From: Hordeum vulgare subsp. vulgare
Taxonomy: Eukaryota; Streptophyta; Magnoliopsida; Poales; Poaceae
Length of the DNA stretch: 64,000 bases
Reading direction: 5' to 3'
Assembly: GCF_904849725.1 (NCBI RefSeq)
Contig: NC_058522.1
Location: forward strand, 230,801,084-230,865,083
A model generated the notes under the pieces. That model made no database searches and was not told the origin of the DNA. It was given only the letters and a program-made list of their open reading frames with translations. Position 1 is the first letter of the stretch, and every line of letters starts with the position of its first letter. The position numbers and the translations under genes are program-made. Positions 12,311 through 24,056 of the stretch are shown in pieces.

Positions 12311-13719
12311 AATACAACTCTGCGCACGCTAACACTTACCTTACCTAGAACAAGTCTGGAACTATTTTTTGCGAGAAGGAAACTAGAAGTACTTAGTGGT
12401 GTAATAGATAGTTTTGCAAGAAAATAAAGAGCAATTAAATAGAAGTTAGGGGTTATTTAGTAGAAAGCTTTTTGTGTAACGCAAGAGAAAGATTGTACAT
12501 AGGCAATTGAATATAACATGATAGATACTTATCATATGCAATGATTGAGAGGAATACACTAACACTCTTTTCATACTTGGATCGTATGCACTTATGATTG
12601 GACCTCTAGCAAGAATCCGCAACTAGTAGAAATCATTAAGGTAAACCCAACCATAGCATTAATCATTAAATCCTCTTCACTCCCATACGCACACAACTCC
12701 CTTACTCGGGTGTAAGCTTTTGTCACTCTCGCCACGCACTATAAGTGAATCATGAACATATTACAAACCCTCTAGCTTTAATCCTTCATGTGTGCACCTC
12801 ACGGAAGCCACCTTAGGACAACACCATATCAACACACGACTCATATCAATAACATCATATCACAACTAATTTGTAGGACAAAATAACTCTACTCAAACAT
12901 CATAGGATAACCACACATCATTGGATAATAATATATAGCATTAAGCACCATGTTCAAGTAGACATTACATCACGGAAGAGAGGTTTTACACCGCTGCCTA
13001 GAGGAGGAGAGAGTTGGTGCTGGCGGCGGCAAAGTTTTTGGTGTAGATCATCGTCACGATGGTTGCCCAGGCGGTGCTCCGGTGCCACCAGGAGAGAGGG
13101 GAGAGAGCCCCCCCCTCCTTCTTCTTCTTACTTGGCCTCCTCCCTAGGTGGGAGGAGTGTTTATCCTCTAGTCCATGGCCGCCATGGCACCCGGAGGGCA
13201 GCAGCCCCTCTGGGATTTGATCTCTCTCTCTGTTTCTCTCATGTTTTTGCGACCTATTTTCTATCCCTTCACCATTTCTTAAATATCCGGAGATCCGTAA
13301 CTCCAATCGGGCTAAAATCTTGAGGGGGGTTTTATCGGAAAATTATCTTTCTTGCCGCTAAAGCAGAGCCCCAACCCAATTAAGGGATGGGCACAAGCCA
13401 TCATGGTGCAACCCCCTTGGCTGCACCATGTTGGCTTGTGCCTCCCTGGAGCATCGTCTTGCGTTGATTCCAGCTCCCAAAATTCATATATATTCCAAAA
13501 ATCAATCCGTAAATTTTTATCGTGTTTGCACTTTGTTTGTTATGGATTTCTGTGACACAAAATACACACAAAAAACAGGAACTGGCACTGGGCATTGGGT
13601 CAATAGGTTAGTGCTCAAAAATAATATATATTGGTAAATAACTACTCAAAAAGTATCCTAGAATGATAATATAATAGCATGGAATAATCAAAAATTATAG
13701 ATACGTTGGAGACGTATGA
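12311..13719 (-). repeat. Gypsy-type LTR fragment, reverse orientation
   Basis: Read on the minus strand it starts at about 13719 with TCATACGTCTCCAACGTATC and TATAATTTTTG, the LTR tip shared by several gypsy families here (17411, 24057, 46097), then shows ATATTATTTTTGAGCACTAACC and AGTGCCAGTTCC. It ends abruptly at the copia LTR, about 200 bases short of the 1.6-kb length of its relatives, so the older copia probably inserted into it. No coding sequence. Short open frames in 13063-13640 are not credible genes. Confidence 0.65.
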
Positions 13720-14775
13720 GTAAGAGAGTGAAAGATAGAACGAGTAGCTTGACGAAGACAAAGGATTTGTTGGACCAGTTCGAGTTGTTATGTCAACTGT
13801 ACATTGGGTTGGGGAGGCTAAGAATGAACTCTCAAGACCACACCTTCACCTTCTTCCCCTTGAGACAAGTTCACTTAGACCATGCCTAATCAATGAGGTA
13901 AGTCTTCAGGAGAGACTTCTGAAACTCATACAAACTTGGTCACTCGACAATCCACAATGACTCCTGGATGCTCTAGAGCATGGTCACCCGGCAATCCACA
14001 ATGACTCTTGGATGCATTAGACCATGACGCCTAATCGTCTGGAACATCACAGTCTACAAGTGTAATAAGTCTTTAGTTCTCTCGGAACAGAACAACTTCG
14101 GTGATCCTCAAACACTCCAGCTCTAGGTGTTTCGGTTTATCCTCGCAGGATGGTTCTCTCTCAATGTCTTTGAGGAGGATTGCTCCAAAATGACAACAAC
14201 CGTATCTAACTCTCAGCAACCACCAACTTATGGTGGAGGGGTGGGCTACTTATAGCCAACAGGCAACCCAACATGATATGACCGAAATGACCCTGGGTCA
14301 ATGGCCAACTGACACATGTTCCAATGGTCGGATTTCAAATACACACGCGGCAACATTACTTGGGCTACAAGAAATGCTGGCTCAACCAATTCTGGAAGAG
14401 ATTTCCTCTCATTGCCTTCTCTCAAAGACATAGATATTTTGGGTTGGGCATCGCATCAGTGTCTGACTTCAATCACATTGACCCCACTTAACAGTATTGT
14501 GGTTCCTATGACTCGGGAAAGAAGAAACAAAACAACCAAAAGACTTCGTATTCTCGTTTCATTATCTTCAAGCGTTATCTTCGCGTACCACCAATGTACT
14601 CAACTACCATTGTTATCTTCAAACATTTCTAGGGGTCATCTTTGACGGTTAAACCGAATATCCAAGGACTTCTATCTGTGTAAACCTATGAACTATTACA
14701 AACACATTCGTCCTTCAACCACGTTTGTCTTCAATACTCCAAAACCAACAAAGGGTGGCACTAGGTGCACTTACA
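13720..14775 (-). repeat. Probable copia-type LTR fragment, reverse orientation
   Basis: On the minus strand this begins at 14775 with TGTAAGTGCACCTAGTGCC, a start I associate with SIRE/Maximus-type LTRs, and has a promoter-like GGCTATAAGTAGCC (about 14247-14260). The other end near 13720 is undefined. No PBS, polypurine tract or internal region is seen, so it may be a solo or truncated LTR. Confidence 0.45.
13938..14025 (+). repeat. Two-copy 44-bp tandem repeat
   Basis: GGTCACTCGACAATCCACAA at 13938 and GGTCACCCGGCAATCCACAA at 13982 start two 44-base units sharing most bases. They lie in the transcribed half of the reverse LTR fragment. Confidence 0.7.
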
Positions 14776-14789
14776 CACCCTATTTACTA

Positions 14790-15960
14790 GAATTGATGAA
14801 AAAACAGAGTTGAAAATCATCTTAATCCACATTATCCATCTCTACCCAAACCCCTTTGCTAGCAATATTTCGGAAATTCGGTTATGTTCAATCATATGAA
14901 ATGCCTTTTCTATAATATAATTTGAGTGGTACCATTTCTTTTCTGGATTGCTTGCAATCACGAATATATTCAAGTGTTGAGGCTACACAATCTTGAATTG
15001 ATCTTGATTTGAGAAAACCATATTGTTCAATACTCACAAGCTTCGGAATCACTTTTGAAGTCTATTATCCAAGAGATTTGTAACAATGTTAATGGTGCAA
15101 TTGAATAAATAGATGGGCATATAATCACTCGAAACCTAGGGACTATCTTCCTTTGGGACCAAACAAATGATATAGCTATTGATGGATTGAAGACTGATTC
15201 TTCCATTGTAGAAGTCCTTTATTAGTTTATAGAAGCTGGTTTGAATGATGTCCCCGCAAGATTGGATGAATTATCCATTAACCCATCGGAACTAGGGGCT
15301 TTGTGAGCTGGAAGCCCTTTGATCACCGCATCAATTTCCTCTCTTGTGAATGGCACTTCAAGTTGAGAAAAGTCAACGCCACTATGAAACATACTAGAGA
15401 GATGAAGGAAAATGATTATTGTCTCGCATGAGCCAAGTCTTGCCATAAAATACATCCAAAGGATGGCAGCTTTAGCCTAGTGATCTTGATGTGTTTGAGC
15501 TTTCTCATCTTGAACTTGAAAAAATTGGGTTTTCCTCAACTTGATGGTAGGATTTGCATGAAATAAGTTTGTATTGTCATCCCCAAACTTGACCCACCTA
15601 ATAGTTGGTGTTTGCTTCTAGTAAATGTTTTGGAAAAACAAGAGATTCCTTTGATGATGCTTCACAATGTCTGTGTCATTCCATTCTCCAGTCGACATCT
15701 CTTTGATTTTTTTCCACAAGGGTGAAACAATAGTATAAGATTATTGTGATCTTAATGTCTTGGGATAAATTGGAGATCTTACAGGCCGAGAGTTCTAATC
15801 CATTCTCAATCTTTTAAAGTTATCAGTTATTCTTTTGGCACTATCATTATCAGGCACTTCTTGGCTCCAAATATTATCAACTATGTCTTTTAAAATAAGG
15901 GATTTGCAGCAAATAGTTTTCAAATCTAGATATCTAAATTAAAAGTGTTCAATGAATTGT
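14790..15960 (-). pseudogene. LINE (non-LTR retrotransposon) reverse transcriptase remnant
   Basis: On the minus strand the stretch PFTREEIDAVIKGLPAHKAP (about 15300-15360) followed by SSDGL is the characteristic start of a plant LINE RT domain (the usual KAPGPDG motif, here altered). Upstream pieces in other frames resemble the linker between endonuclease and RT (VGQVWG, EENPIF). Downstream pieces read QYGF-like and LEYIRDCKQSRKEMVPL, as in LINE RT fingers and palm. Stops and frameshifts are frequent. Neither the endonuclease nor a poly(A) tail is found. It is an old, truncated insertion. Confidence 0.72.
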
Positions 15961-15975
15961 AGCACCATTGTTGAC

Positions 15976-16360
15976 ACTTGATGCACTGTTTAACAATACA
16001 TCTTGCTTATGGGTGATAAAATTTCAACCGATGAAAGGACCACTACTCAAAAACTTGACCATGGACTCTTTTTTTCTAAAGTTTATTGTATGGATTGCAA
16101 GAATTCGGGATTCTAAACTTTGTCATGGTAGATCACATGGTAAGTCCTATGACATTGATCCTATTATGTATTACAATAAGTACTAATTATATGCTTTAAT
16201 TTGTATCTTCTATTTCATGGAAACGTACTAGAAGCAACAATATTGTCAAACAGACTCCATCTCTTCAAGAACAAGGTTGAAGGAGGTGTGGTATACACAA
16301 TCGAGCGCATCGACATATTCCAAGCCACGAAGAAACATAGGACATGGGATCACACATTTC
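15976..16360 (+). pseudogene. RPA70-like (DUF223 / replication protein A) coding remnant
   Basis: In one frame at 16201-16357 I read GNVLEATILSNRLHLFKNKV then EGGVVYTIERIDIF and KKHRTWDHTFR. This matches the OB-fold pattern of plant RPA70/DUF223 proteins (a GN..EA.I strand, a helix with F, the EGGVY.IE..DV strand, then R..DH.YR). A preceding open stretch with KFIVWIARIRDSKL (about 16070-16110) could be the exon before it, followed by a donor-like GGTAAGTCC at 16139. Such proteins bind single-stranded DNA. They occur as host genes and are also encoded by plant Helitrons, so this may be a Helitron relic or a captured gene fragment. Reading ends where the DNA transposon at 16361 begins. Confidence 0.5.
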
Positions 16361-16697
16361 GGGAATCCCCGACACCAACCCTCAAACCGCCCGCATACGT
16401 CTCGATCGCATGGTCCGGACCAAGGAAGCCATCCAACGCGGGCCCATATCGGTCCGACGAGTGGTCCTTTCTCGTGCAAACCGAAGACAAAAGTGGGGAT
16501 TTGAGGGCGCCCAGACCATTCCCAAGCCCGTGTCTGACCGCCCTTGGGCCGCCCAAAAACCAACAGCCTCTCATGTGCTTTCCATCAAACATCCGCTCCA
16601 CTTGTCGCACCGCATCCATGACGTTCCAAACTGTGCAATGGCTGGCATTGATGTCGTGATTTGACCGAATGGAGGGTGGCACACTCGGTACGAGCAC

Positions 16698-16883
16698 ATG
16701 GACGTGCCCTCGTCTCCATCGTTTCGCCGCCGCCTCACCGTCAAGGAGGAGCTGGTACCCGTGATCAAGAAGGCACAAGCTCGCATCCTGGTCTACCATG
16801 GAAGAGGAGGTTACGACGGTGCCTCGGGCTCGAGGGCCGTCGTAACCGAGGGGGACCACGCGGAGAGCCACCAGCTGAGGTAA
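16698..16883 (+). CDS. Short unknown ORF inside the Harbinger-like element (left part)
   Basis: 61 codons from ATG 16698, starting MDVPSSPSFRRRLTVKEELV, GC-rich and codon-like, unlike the AT-rich LTRs around it. I do not recognise a family. It ends at TAA inside a good splice-donor-like context (GAG|GTAAGA, about 16878-16885), so the stop could be intronic. The solo LTR begins 18 bases later. A possible continuation lies at 26723-27176 on the other side of the insertions. Confidence 0.3.
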   Translation: MDVPSSPSFRRRLTVKEELVPVIKKAQARILVYHGRGGYDGASGSRAVVTEGDHAESHQLR

Positions 16884-16901
16884 GACCGGTGCAATGTCAC
16901 T

Positions 16902-17410
16902 TGATACGTCTTCAAGGTATCTATAATTTTTTAGTGTTTCATGCCATTATATTATCAACATTGTATGTTCTATATGTCATTTTATATTGTTTTTCGGGAC
17001 TAACCTGTAAACTCAGTGCCGAGGTCTAGCTCGTGTTTTCTGCATGCTTTTGGTTTTCCAGGAAATCCATACCAAACGAAGTCCAAACGCAATGAAACTT
17101 ATTTGAAAAAAAAATTCTAAACAAAAAGAGACCCTCGAAGCTTCGGGGTAGAACAAGACGGTGCACGAGGGAGCCACAAGGCAGGGGACATATCTAGGTG
17201 CCTTGTGGGCCCCTTATGCCTCCGATTGACCTAACTCCACCGCCATAAACTCTCATCTATTCAGAAACCCTGATAGGAGCACCCACCGCAGGTCTTTGTT
17301 CTTCCACGATCCCATGTGGAGGTCTTCTCCTGTACTTTTCCTGAGGGGGAATTCATCGAGTCCATCTTCATCGATCTTGTTGCCTCCATGATGATATGTG
17401 AGTGGTTCCC
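16902..17410 (+). repeat. Solo gypsy LTR, left part
   Basis: Begins TGATACGTCTTCAAGGTATC and is interrupted at 17411 by a related gypsy. It continues at 25667-26722. The two parts total 1565 bases, close to the 1.6-kb LTRs of its relatives. TCACT (16897-16901) and TCAGT (26723-26727) flank the ends as a 4-of-5 target duplication. No internal region belongs to it, so it is a solo LTR. Confidence 0.72.
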
Positions 17411-19017
17411 TGATACGTCTCAAACGTATCTATAATTTTTGATGGTTTCACGATGTTATCTTGTCAACTTTGGATGTTTTATATACCTTTTATATCTTTT
17501 TTGGGACTAACTTATTAATTCAGTGCCAGGTGCCAGTTCCTGTTTTTTCTATGTTTTTGACTCTTTTCAGATCTGATTTTGGAACGGAGTCCAAACGGAA
17601 TAAAATCCCCGAAATAAATTTTTCCAGAACAGAAGAAGATCGGGGGACTTGAGGGCCAAGGCAGGAGGCCCACAGGGAGCCCACAATCCCTGTTGCCGCG
17701 GCCAGGGGGCTCGCGGAGACCAGGCTTATGGCCTCCCTCGCGCTCCCCTACCCTAGCTCTTTGGCCTATAAATTCCCTAAAATCCCAGAAAAATCAGGGC
17801 ATCCACGAAAACACTTTTTCGCCGCCGCAAGCTTCCGTTTCCGCGAGATCTCATCTAGAGACCCTTCCCAGTGCCCTGTCGGAGGGGACTTTGGAGTTGG
17901 AGGGCTTCTACATCAACATCATCGCCTCTCCAATGACTCGTGAGTAGTCCACTTCAGACCTACGGGTCCGTAGTCAGTAGCTAGATGGCTTCTTCTCTCT
18001 CTTGGATCTTCAATACAAAGTTCTCCACGATCTTCATGGAGATCTATCCGATGTAATCCTCTTTGGCGGTGTGTTTGTCGAGATCCGATAAATTGTGGAT
18101 TTGTGATCAGATTATCTATGATTTATATTTGAATCTTTGTTGATTTCTTATATGCATGATTTGATATCCTTGTAAGTCTCTCCGAGTCTTGGGTTTTGTT
18201 TGGCAAACTAGATCTACGATTCTTGCAATGGGAGAAGTGCTTGGTTTTGGGTTCATACCGTGCGGTGACCTTTCCCAGTGGCAGAAGCGGCAGCAAGGCA
18301 CGCATCGTGTTGTTGCTATCAAGGGTAACAAGATGGTCTTTCATCATAGATTTGAGATTGTCCATCTACATCATGTCATCTTGCTTAAGGCGTTACTCTG
18401 TTCTTTTGAACTCAATACACTAGATGCATGCTGGATAGCGGTCGACGTGTGGAGTAATAGTAGTAGATGCAGAAAGTATCGGTCTACTTGTTTTGGACGT
18501 GATACCTATAGATATGATCATTGCCATAGATAACGTCATGACTTTGCGCGGTTCTATCAATTGCTCGACAGTAATTCGTTCACCCACCGTCTACTCGCTT
18601 TCATGAGAGAAGCCACTAGTGAACACTACGGCCCCCGGGTCTATTCACAACTATCATCTCCACTTTTACTTTTACTTTGCTTTGTTTCCTTTTTGCTTTC
18701 AGTTCTCACTTTGCAAACAATCTATAAGGGATTGACAACCCCTTCATAGCGTTGGGTGCAAGCTCTTTGTGTTTGTGCAGGTACTTGTGACTTGACGCGA
18801 TCCTCCTACTGGATCGACACCTTAGTTCTCAAACTGAGGGAAATACTTACTGCCGCTGTGCTACATCACCCTTTCCTCTTCAAGGGAACAGCAGCGCAAG
18901 GCTCCAAGGCCGCAGGGAAATCCTTTGCATATTTGCCAAGGAAGTCCCTGTAGGCGTAGCCAGCGGTAGAAGGATTCCTGGCGCCATTGCCGGAGAAGGT
19001 CTTTTGTCGCAGTAGGA
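17411..19017 (+). repeat. 5' LTR of the non-autonomous gypsy
   Basis: 1607 bases from TGATACGTCTCAAACGTATC to about AGTAGGA. The TATA box CTATAAAT is at 17766-17773. Near its end it holds an extra PBS-like CTGGCGCCATTGCCGG (about 18978-18993) that is also present in the 3' LTR, so it belongs to the LTR and is not the functional PBS. Confidence 0.85.
17766..17773 (+). promoter_or_regulatory. TATA box of the gypsy 5' LTR
   Basis: CTATAAAT after TTTGGC. The same sequence sits at 24412-24419 in the 3' LTR, and the related reverse LTR has CTATATTT after TTTGGC (complement at 45724-45731). Confidence 0.65.
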
Positions 19018-19027
19018 GAAGGATTTC

Positions 19028-19045
19028 TGGCGCCGTTGCCGGGGA
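19028..19045 (+). other. Primer binding site
   Basis: TGGCGCCGTTGCCGGGGA, about ten bases after the LTR end, is the PBS type used by Athila-like gypsy elements (complementary to a tRNA-Asp 3' end, from family knowledge). Confidence 0.8.
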
Positions 19046-19124
19046 GGAGAGAGCAAGTCAAGATCTATCCAAGTAGGTGTCACAAACTCATCTCTTGCAT
19101 TTACCTTTTTTGCCAGTTGCCTCT

Positions 19125-19265
19125 CGTTTTCCTCTCCCCCACTACACATTTTCCGTTTTCATTTGCCTTTCTCCTTTGCCATTTTCATTTGCCTTTTTGC
19201 CTTTCTCCTTTGCCGTTTTCTTTTGCCTTTTGCCGTTTTCCTTTGCCAGTTTTCTTGCTTGCTTG
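19125..19265 (+). repeat. Pyrimidine-rich degenerate tandem repeat in the leader
   Basis: Repeated TTTGCC-TTTTC-type units of about 10-14 bases (for example TTTGCCGTTTTC and TTTGCCTTTTGCC) fill the leader just upstream of the gag ATG. They create long open frames in several registers that are not coding. Confidence 0.7.
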
Positions 19266-19292
19266 TGTTCTTGTTGGTTTGTTGAAGTCATC

Positions 19293-21197
19293 ATGGCTGA
19301 AAACACCAAACTTTGCGACTTCTCGAGTACTAATAATAATGATTTTATCAGTACTCCAATTGCTCCCGCCACTAGTGCGGAATCTTATGAAATCAAAGCT
19401 GCCTTGCTGAACCTTGTTATGAAAGAGCAATTCTCTAGCCTTCCTAGTGAAGATGGCGCATCCCATCTCAATACCTTCATTGAGCTTTGCGATATGCAAA
19501 ATAAAAGAGATGTGGATAATGATGTTGTTAAGTTGAAGCTTTTTCCTTTCTCGTTGCGAGATTGCACAAAAACTTGGTTTTCTTCTTTGCCTAAAAATAG
19601 TATCGATTCTTGGGATAAGTGCAAAGATGCTTACATATCCATGTATTTTCCGCCGGCTAAGATTATCTCTCTCCGTAACAATATCATGAAATTCAAGCAA
19701 CTTGATCATGAACACGTTGCACAATCTTGGGAGAGGATGAAGTTAATGATTAGAAATTGTCCCGCTCATGGCTTGAGTTTGTGGATGATTATACAAATCT
19801 TTTACGTTGGTTTGAATTTTGCTTCTCGCAATATCTTGGACTCCGCTTCAGGTGGAACGTTCATGGAAATCACGTTAGGGGACGCTACAAAACTCCTAGA
19901 CAATATCATGAGCAACTACTCTCAGTGGCACACTGAAAGGTCACCTGCTAGCAAAAAGGTACACGATATAGAAGAAATTAACTCGCTTAGTGCTAAGATG
20001 GGCGAGTTGATGAATTTGGTTTCTAGTATAAGTGCTCCTTTAGATCCTAATGACATGCCACTATCTTCCATGATTGAGAGTAGCAACGCTAGTTTGGACG
20101 TTAATTTTGTTGGTAGGAACAATTTTGGCAACAACAATGCTTTTAGAGGAAACTATGTTCCTAGGGCTTTTCCTAGTAACTCCTCTAACAACTATGGCAA
20201 TTCCAACAACAACACTTATGGAAATCATAACAAATTACCCTCTGATTTAGAGAGTAATATCAAAGAGTTCATCAACTCTCAAAAGATTTTCAATGCGTCC
20301 ATAGAGGAAAAACTACTCAAAATAGACGATTTGGCTAAGAGCGTTGATAGGATGTCTTTTGATATTGATGCTTTGAAAGTTAGATGTGCTCCTCCCAAGG
20401 TTAACTTGGATGAAACTTTAAAAGCTATGCGTGTCTCCATGAATGAGAGCAAAGAAAGAACCGCCCAAATTCGCGCTAAGCATGAATGGTTCAAAAGGGT
20501 GCGTTCTAGTGATAAAAATCACGAAGATCTTAAAGTGCTTGGTGTGACTCCTCTTGAATCTTTGTTTTCGCGTGTCAAACCTATTGATGAAGGGGCTGGA
20601 TATGAATCCACTTTGGTTGAAAAATGCCCCAATGATTCAGAGTCCACCTATCTTGATGATAAAGGTGTGGAGAGTGGAGTAGAAGAAATCAAAATATTGG
20701 GTAATAATGAAACTCCCACTTTGGATTTCAAGGAATTCAATTATGATAGTTGCTCCTTGTTTGAATGCATTTCCTTGATGCAATCCATTGCAAACTCTCC
20801 ACATGCTTATAGCCAAAGCAAAGCCTTTATCGCTCATATCGTAGGTCCTATGATGAATTCTCTTCAAGAGAAACTCGAATTAGAAGTCTCTATACCTAGA
20901 AAACTTCATGATGAGTGGGAACCTACTATCAAAATCAAAATCAAAAACTATGAATGCAATGCTTTGTGTGATTTGGGTGCTAGTGTTTCCGCGATTCCAA
21001 AGTCTTTATGTGATATTCTTGGTTTTCATGAGATTGAAGAGTGTTCTCTTAATTTGCATCTTGCGGATTCTACTGTCAAGAAACCCATGGGTAGGATCAA
21101 TGATATTCTTATTGTTGCAAATAAGAACTATGTACCCGTGGATTTCATTGTACTTGACATAGATTGCAATCCTTCATGTCCCATTATTCTTGGTTGA
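19293..21197 (+). pseudogene. gag-protease of the non-autonomous gypsy, ends at a premature stop
   Basis: I choose ATG 19293 (MAENTKLCDFSSTNNNDF) because upstream in-frame codons are only the repetitive leader. Residues about 40-210 form a retrotransposon gag domain (CTKTWFSSLPKNSIDSW, YFPPAKIISLRNNI). An Asn-rich low-complexity tract follows (GNNNAFRGNYVPRAF, NNYGNSNNNTYGN). The C-terminal 90 residues are a pepsin-like protease with ALCDLGASVSAIPKSL, where the usual DTG/DSG triad reads D-L-G. The frame stops at TGA 21195-21197 right after CPIILG, while similarity to the family continues in frame beyond it (FLRTIGAIIDMKEGN). The stop is probably a CGA-to-TGA change. No zinc knuckle is obvious. 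Confidence 0.85.
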
Positions 21198-24034
21198 CCT
21201 TTCCTAAGGACTATTGGTGCTATCATCGATATGAAGGAAGGGAATATTGGACTTCAATTTCCTCTAAAGAAGGGCATGGAGCATTTTCCTAGAAAGAAAA
21301 TAAGATTGCCTTATGAATCTATGATGAGGGTTACTTATGGTTTGAGCACCAAAGATGACTATACGTGATTCCATCACCTTATGCCTAGCTAAGAGCGTTA
21401 AACAATAGCGCTTGTTGGGAGGCAACCCAACGAATCTATCCTTTTTATTTCTGTTTTGTGTTTTCCACACTTTCATAATTCTGTTATGATTGTGTTTTTG
21501 TGTTTCTTTTGCGTTTGTGCCAAGTAAAACCGTTATGATTAGTCTTGGGGATGATCGGTTGGTCATGCTGGAAAACACAGATACTTTCTGCTCACGAAAA
21601 GAATTTTCGTTTTTTTTCTGTAAGAGATTTTGAGTTGATTCTTTTTGTTGCTGATTGCTATGCAAATTCTTTAGACTATCGTAATTGTTCAGAATTTGTG
21701 AAGTACCAGAAGTATACGAAGTATACAGATTGCTACAGACTGGTCTGCTGTTAACAGATTCTGTTTTTGTTGAGTTGGTTGCTTATTTTAATGAAACTAT
21801 GGATAGTATCAGGGGGTATTAGCCATGGAAGATTGAAAATACAGTAACCCAACATCAACATAAGTAGAATTTATGTTTGGTACAGTACCTAAGGAAGTGG
21901 TGATTTGCTTTCTTATACTAATGTTATCACAAGTTTATGTTTAAGTTTCGTGTTGTGAAGTTTTCAAGTTTTGGGTGAAGTTCTTATGGACAAAAAGATA
22001 AAGAGTGGCAAGAGCTCAGGCTTGGGGATGCCCAAGGCACCCCAATTTGATTCAAGGATGCCTAAAAATCCTAAGCTTGGGGATGCCCCGGGAAGGCATC
22101 CCCTATTTCGTCTTCAATCCATCGGTAATGTTACTTGGGGCTATATTTTTATTCACCACATGTTATGTGTTTTGCTTGGAGCGTCTTCTATCGTAGGAGT
22201 CTTTTTTTTGTGTCACAATCTTCCTTGCTGCACACCTAGAGAGAGAGACATGCACTCACCGTGATTTTCTCGAGCTTCACTTATATCCTTTGGTTAGACA
22301 ATTCAGCTCACATGTGCTTCACTTACATCTTTTGAGCTAGTTGATTTTGCTCTATGTGCTTCACTTATATCTTTTAGAGCACATCGGCGCGTGGCTTGGT
22401 AGTTGATCTATTCTAGGAAAGTAGTCTCAAAAGCGTAGTTATCCAAAGGGATATGAAAACTTCCACCTTCATGTGCATTGAGTGGTTAGAGAAGTTTCAT
22501 TCATCTCAATTAGTTTTGAGTTGTGGTTGTGGTAATATTGAAGTTATACTAGTAAGGTGTTGTGGATTTAGAAATACTTGTGTTGAAGTTAGTGATTCCC
22601 GTAGCATGCACGTATGGTGAACCGCTATGTGATGAAGTCTGAGCATGATTAGTCTATTGATTGTCATCCTTTGTGTGGCGGTCGGGATCGCGCGATGATT
22701 TATACCTACCAACCCTTCCCCTAGGAGTATGCGTTGAATGCTTTGTTTCGATTACTACTAAAACTTTTGCAACAAGTATATGAGTTCTTCATGACTAATG
22801 TTGAGTCCATGGTTTAGATGCACTTTCACCTTCCACCATCACTATCTTCTTTAGTGTCGTGCAACTTTCGCCGGTGCATAAAACCCACCATTAGCCTCCC
22901 TCAAAACAGCCACCATACCTACCTAATATGGCTTCTTCAAAGCTATTCCAAGATATATTGCCATGCAACTACCACCATGACATATGCCACCACTTCTACA
23001 TTGCCATTGCATGATCATAAGATAGCTACCATGGTGTTTCCATTGATGTCTATGCCATGCTAGATCATTGTCACGGTACACTACCGAAGGCATCCCATAT
23101 AGAGTCATCATTGCTCTAAGTTTTGAGTTGTAAGTGTGATGATCCTCATTGATGGAGCATTGTCCCATGTGAGGAAATAAAAGAGGCCAGTGAAGCCCAT
23201 TTACAAAAAGAGGCCAAACATGCCCACCCAAAAAAAAGAGGCCAAAGAGCCCACAAAAAATGAGAGAAAAAGAGAGAAGTGACAATGCTACTATCTTTCC
23301 ACACTTGTGCTTATTAAGAACCATGATCTTCATGATTGAGAGTCTCTCGTTTTGTCACCACCATAGCTAGTGGGAAATTTTCATTATATATCTTGGCTTG
23401 TATATTCCTATGATAGGCTTCCTCAAAATTGCCTTAGGTCTTCGTGAGCAAGCAAGATGGATGCACACCCACTAGTTTTATTTAAGAGCTTTCACATACT
23501 CTCAGCTCTAGTGCATCATGTGTATGGCAATCCCTATTCATTCACGTTGATATCTATTGATGAGCATCTCCACAACTCATTGATATGCCTAGTCAATGTG
23601 ACCATCTTCTCCTTGTTTGTCTTGCAACCTCCACCACACTCCACTCCACTTATAGTGCTAAAACCATGGCTAACGCTCATGTATTGCGTGAGAGTTGAAA
23701 AAGTTTGAGAAAGTAAAGGTGTGAAAACAATTACTTGGCCAATACCGAGGTTGTGCATGATTTAAATTCGTTGTGCAAGGATGATAGAGCATAGCCAGAC
23801 TATATGATTTTGTAGGGATAACTTTCTTTTGGCCGTGTTATTTTGAAAGTTCATGATTACCTTGCTAGTTTGCTTCAAGTGTTATTGTCTCCACATCAAT
23901 AGCAAACTATTGTTTTGAATCTAATGGATCTGAACATTCACGTCACATAAGAGGAGTTACAAAGGACATCTATGCTAGGTAGCAGGAAAGCATCAAAAAT
24001 TCATTCTTTATCACTTCCCTACTCGAGGACGAGC
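21198..24034 (+). other. Non-coding 3' internal region of the gypsy
   Basis: 2.8 kb without a credible gene. It contains two copies of AAGCTTGGGGATGCC near 22018 and 22072 and C/T-rich stretches. Parts recur, reversed, in the internal region at 61079-63370 (for example CTCAAAACAGCCACCATACC at 22902, whose complement is near 61855), so it is a family-type 3' region and not random sequence. Confidence 0.7.
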
Positions 24035-24056
24035 AGGAGTTAAGCTTGGGGATGCT
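24035..24056 (+). other. Polypurine-type plus-strand priming region
   Basis: GAGTTAAGCTTGGGGATGCT abuts the 3' LTR. The same element end, reversed, is at 46098-46130 next to another LTR. Confidence 0.6.

Noticed and set aside
13063..13640. Overlapping 64-102 codon frames on both strands
   Set aside because: Inside a reverse LTR fragment; no family resemblance and no consistent frame.
18561..18749. 62-codon hydrophobic frame, repeated at 25205-25393
   Set aside because: Lies in U5 of both gypsy LTRs; C/T-rich sequence gives Leu/Ser/Phe by composition.
18978..18993. PBS-like CTGGCGCCATTGCCGG
   Set aside because: Also present in the 3' LTR (about 25620), so it is part of the LTR; the true PBS is at 19028-19045.
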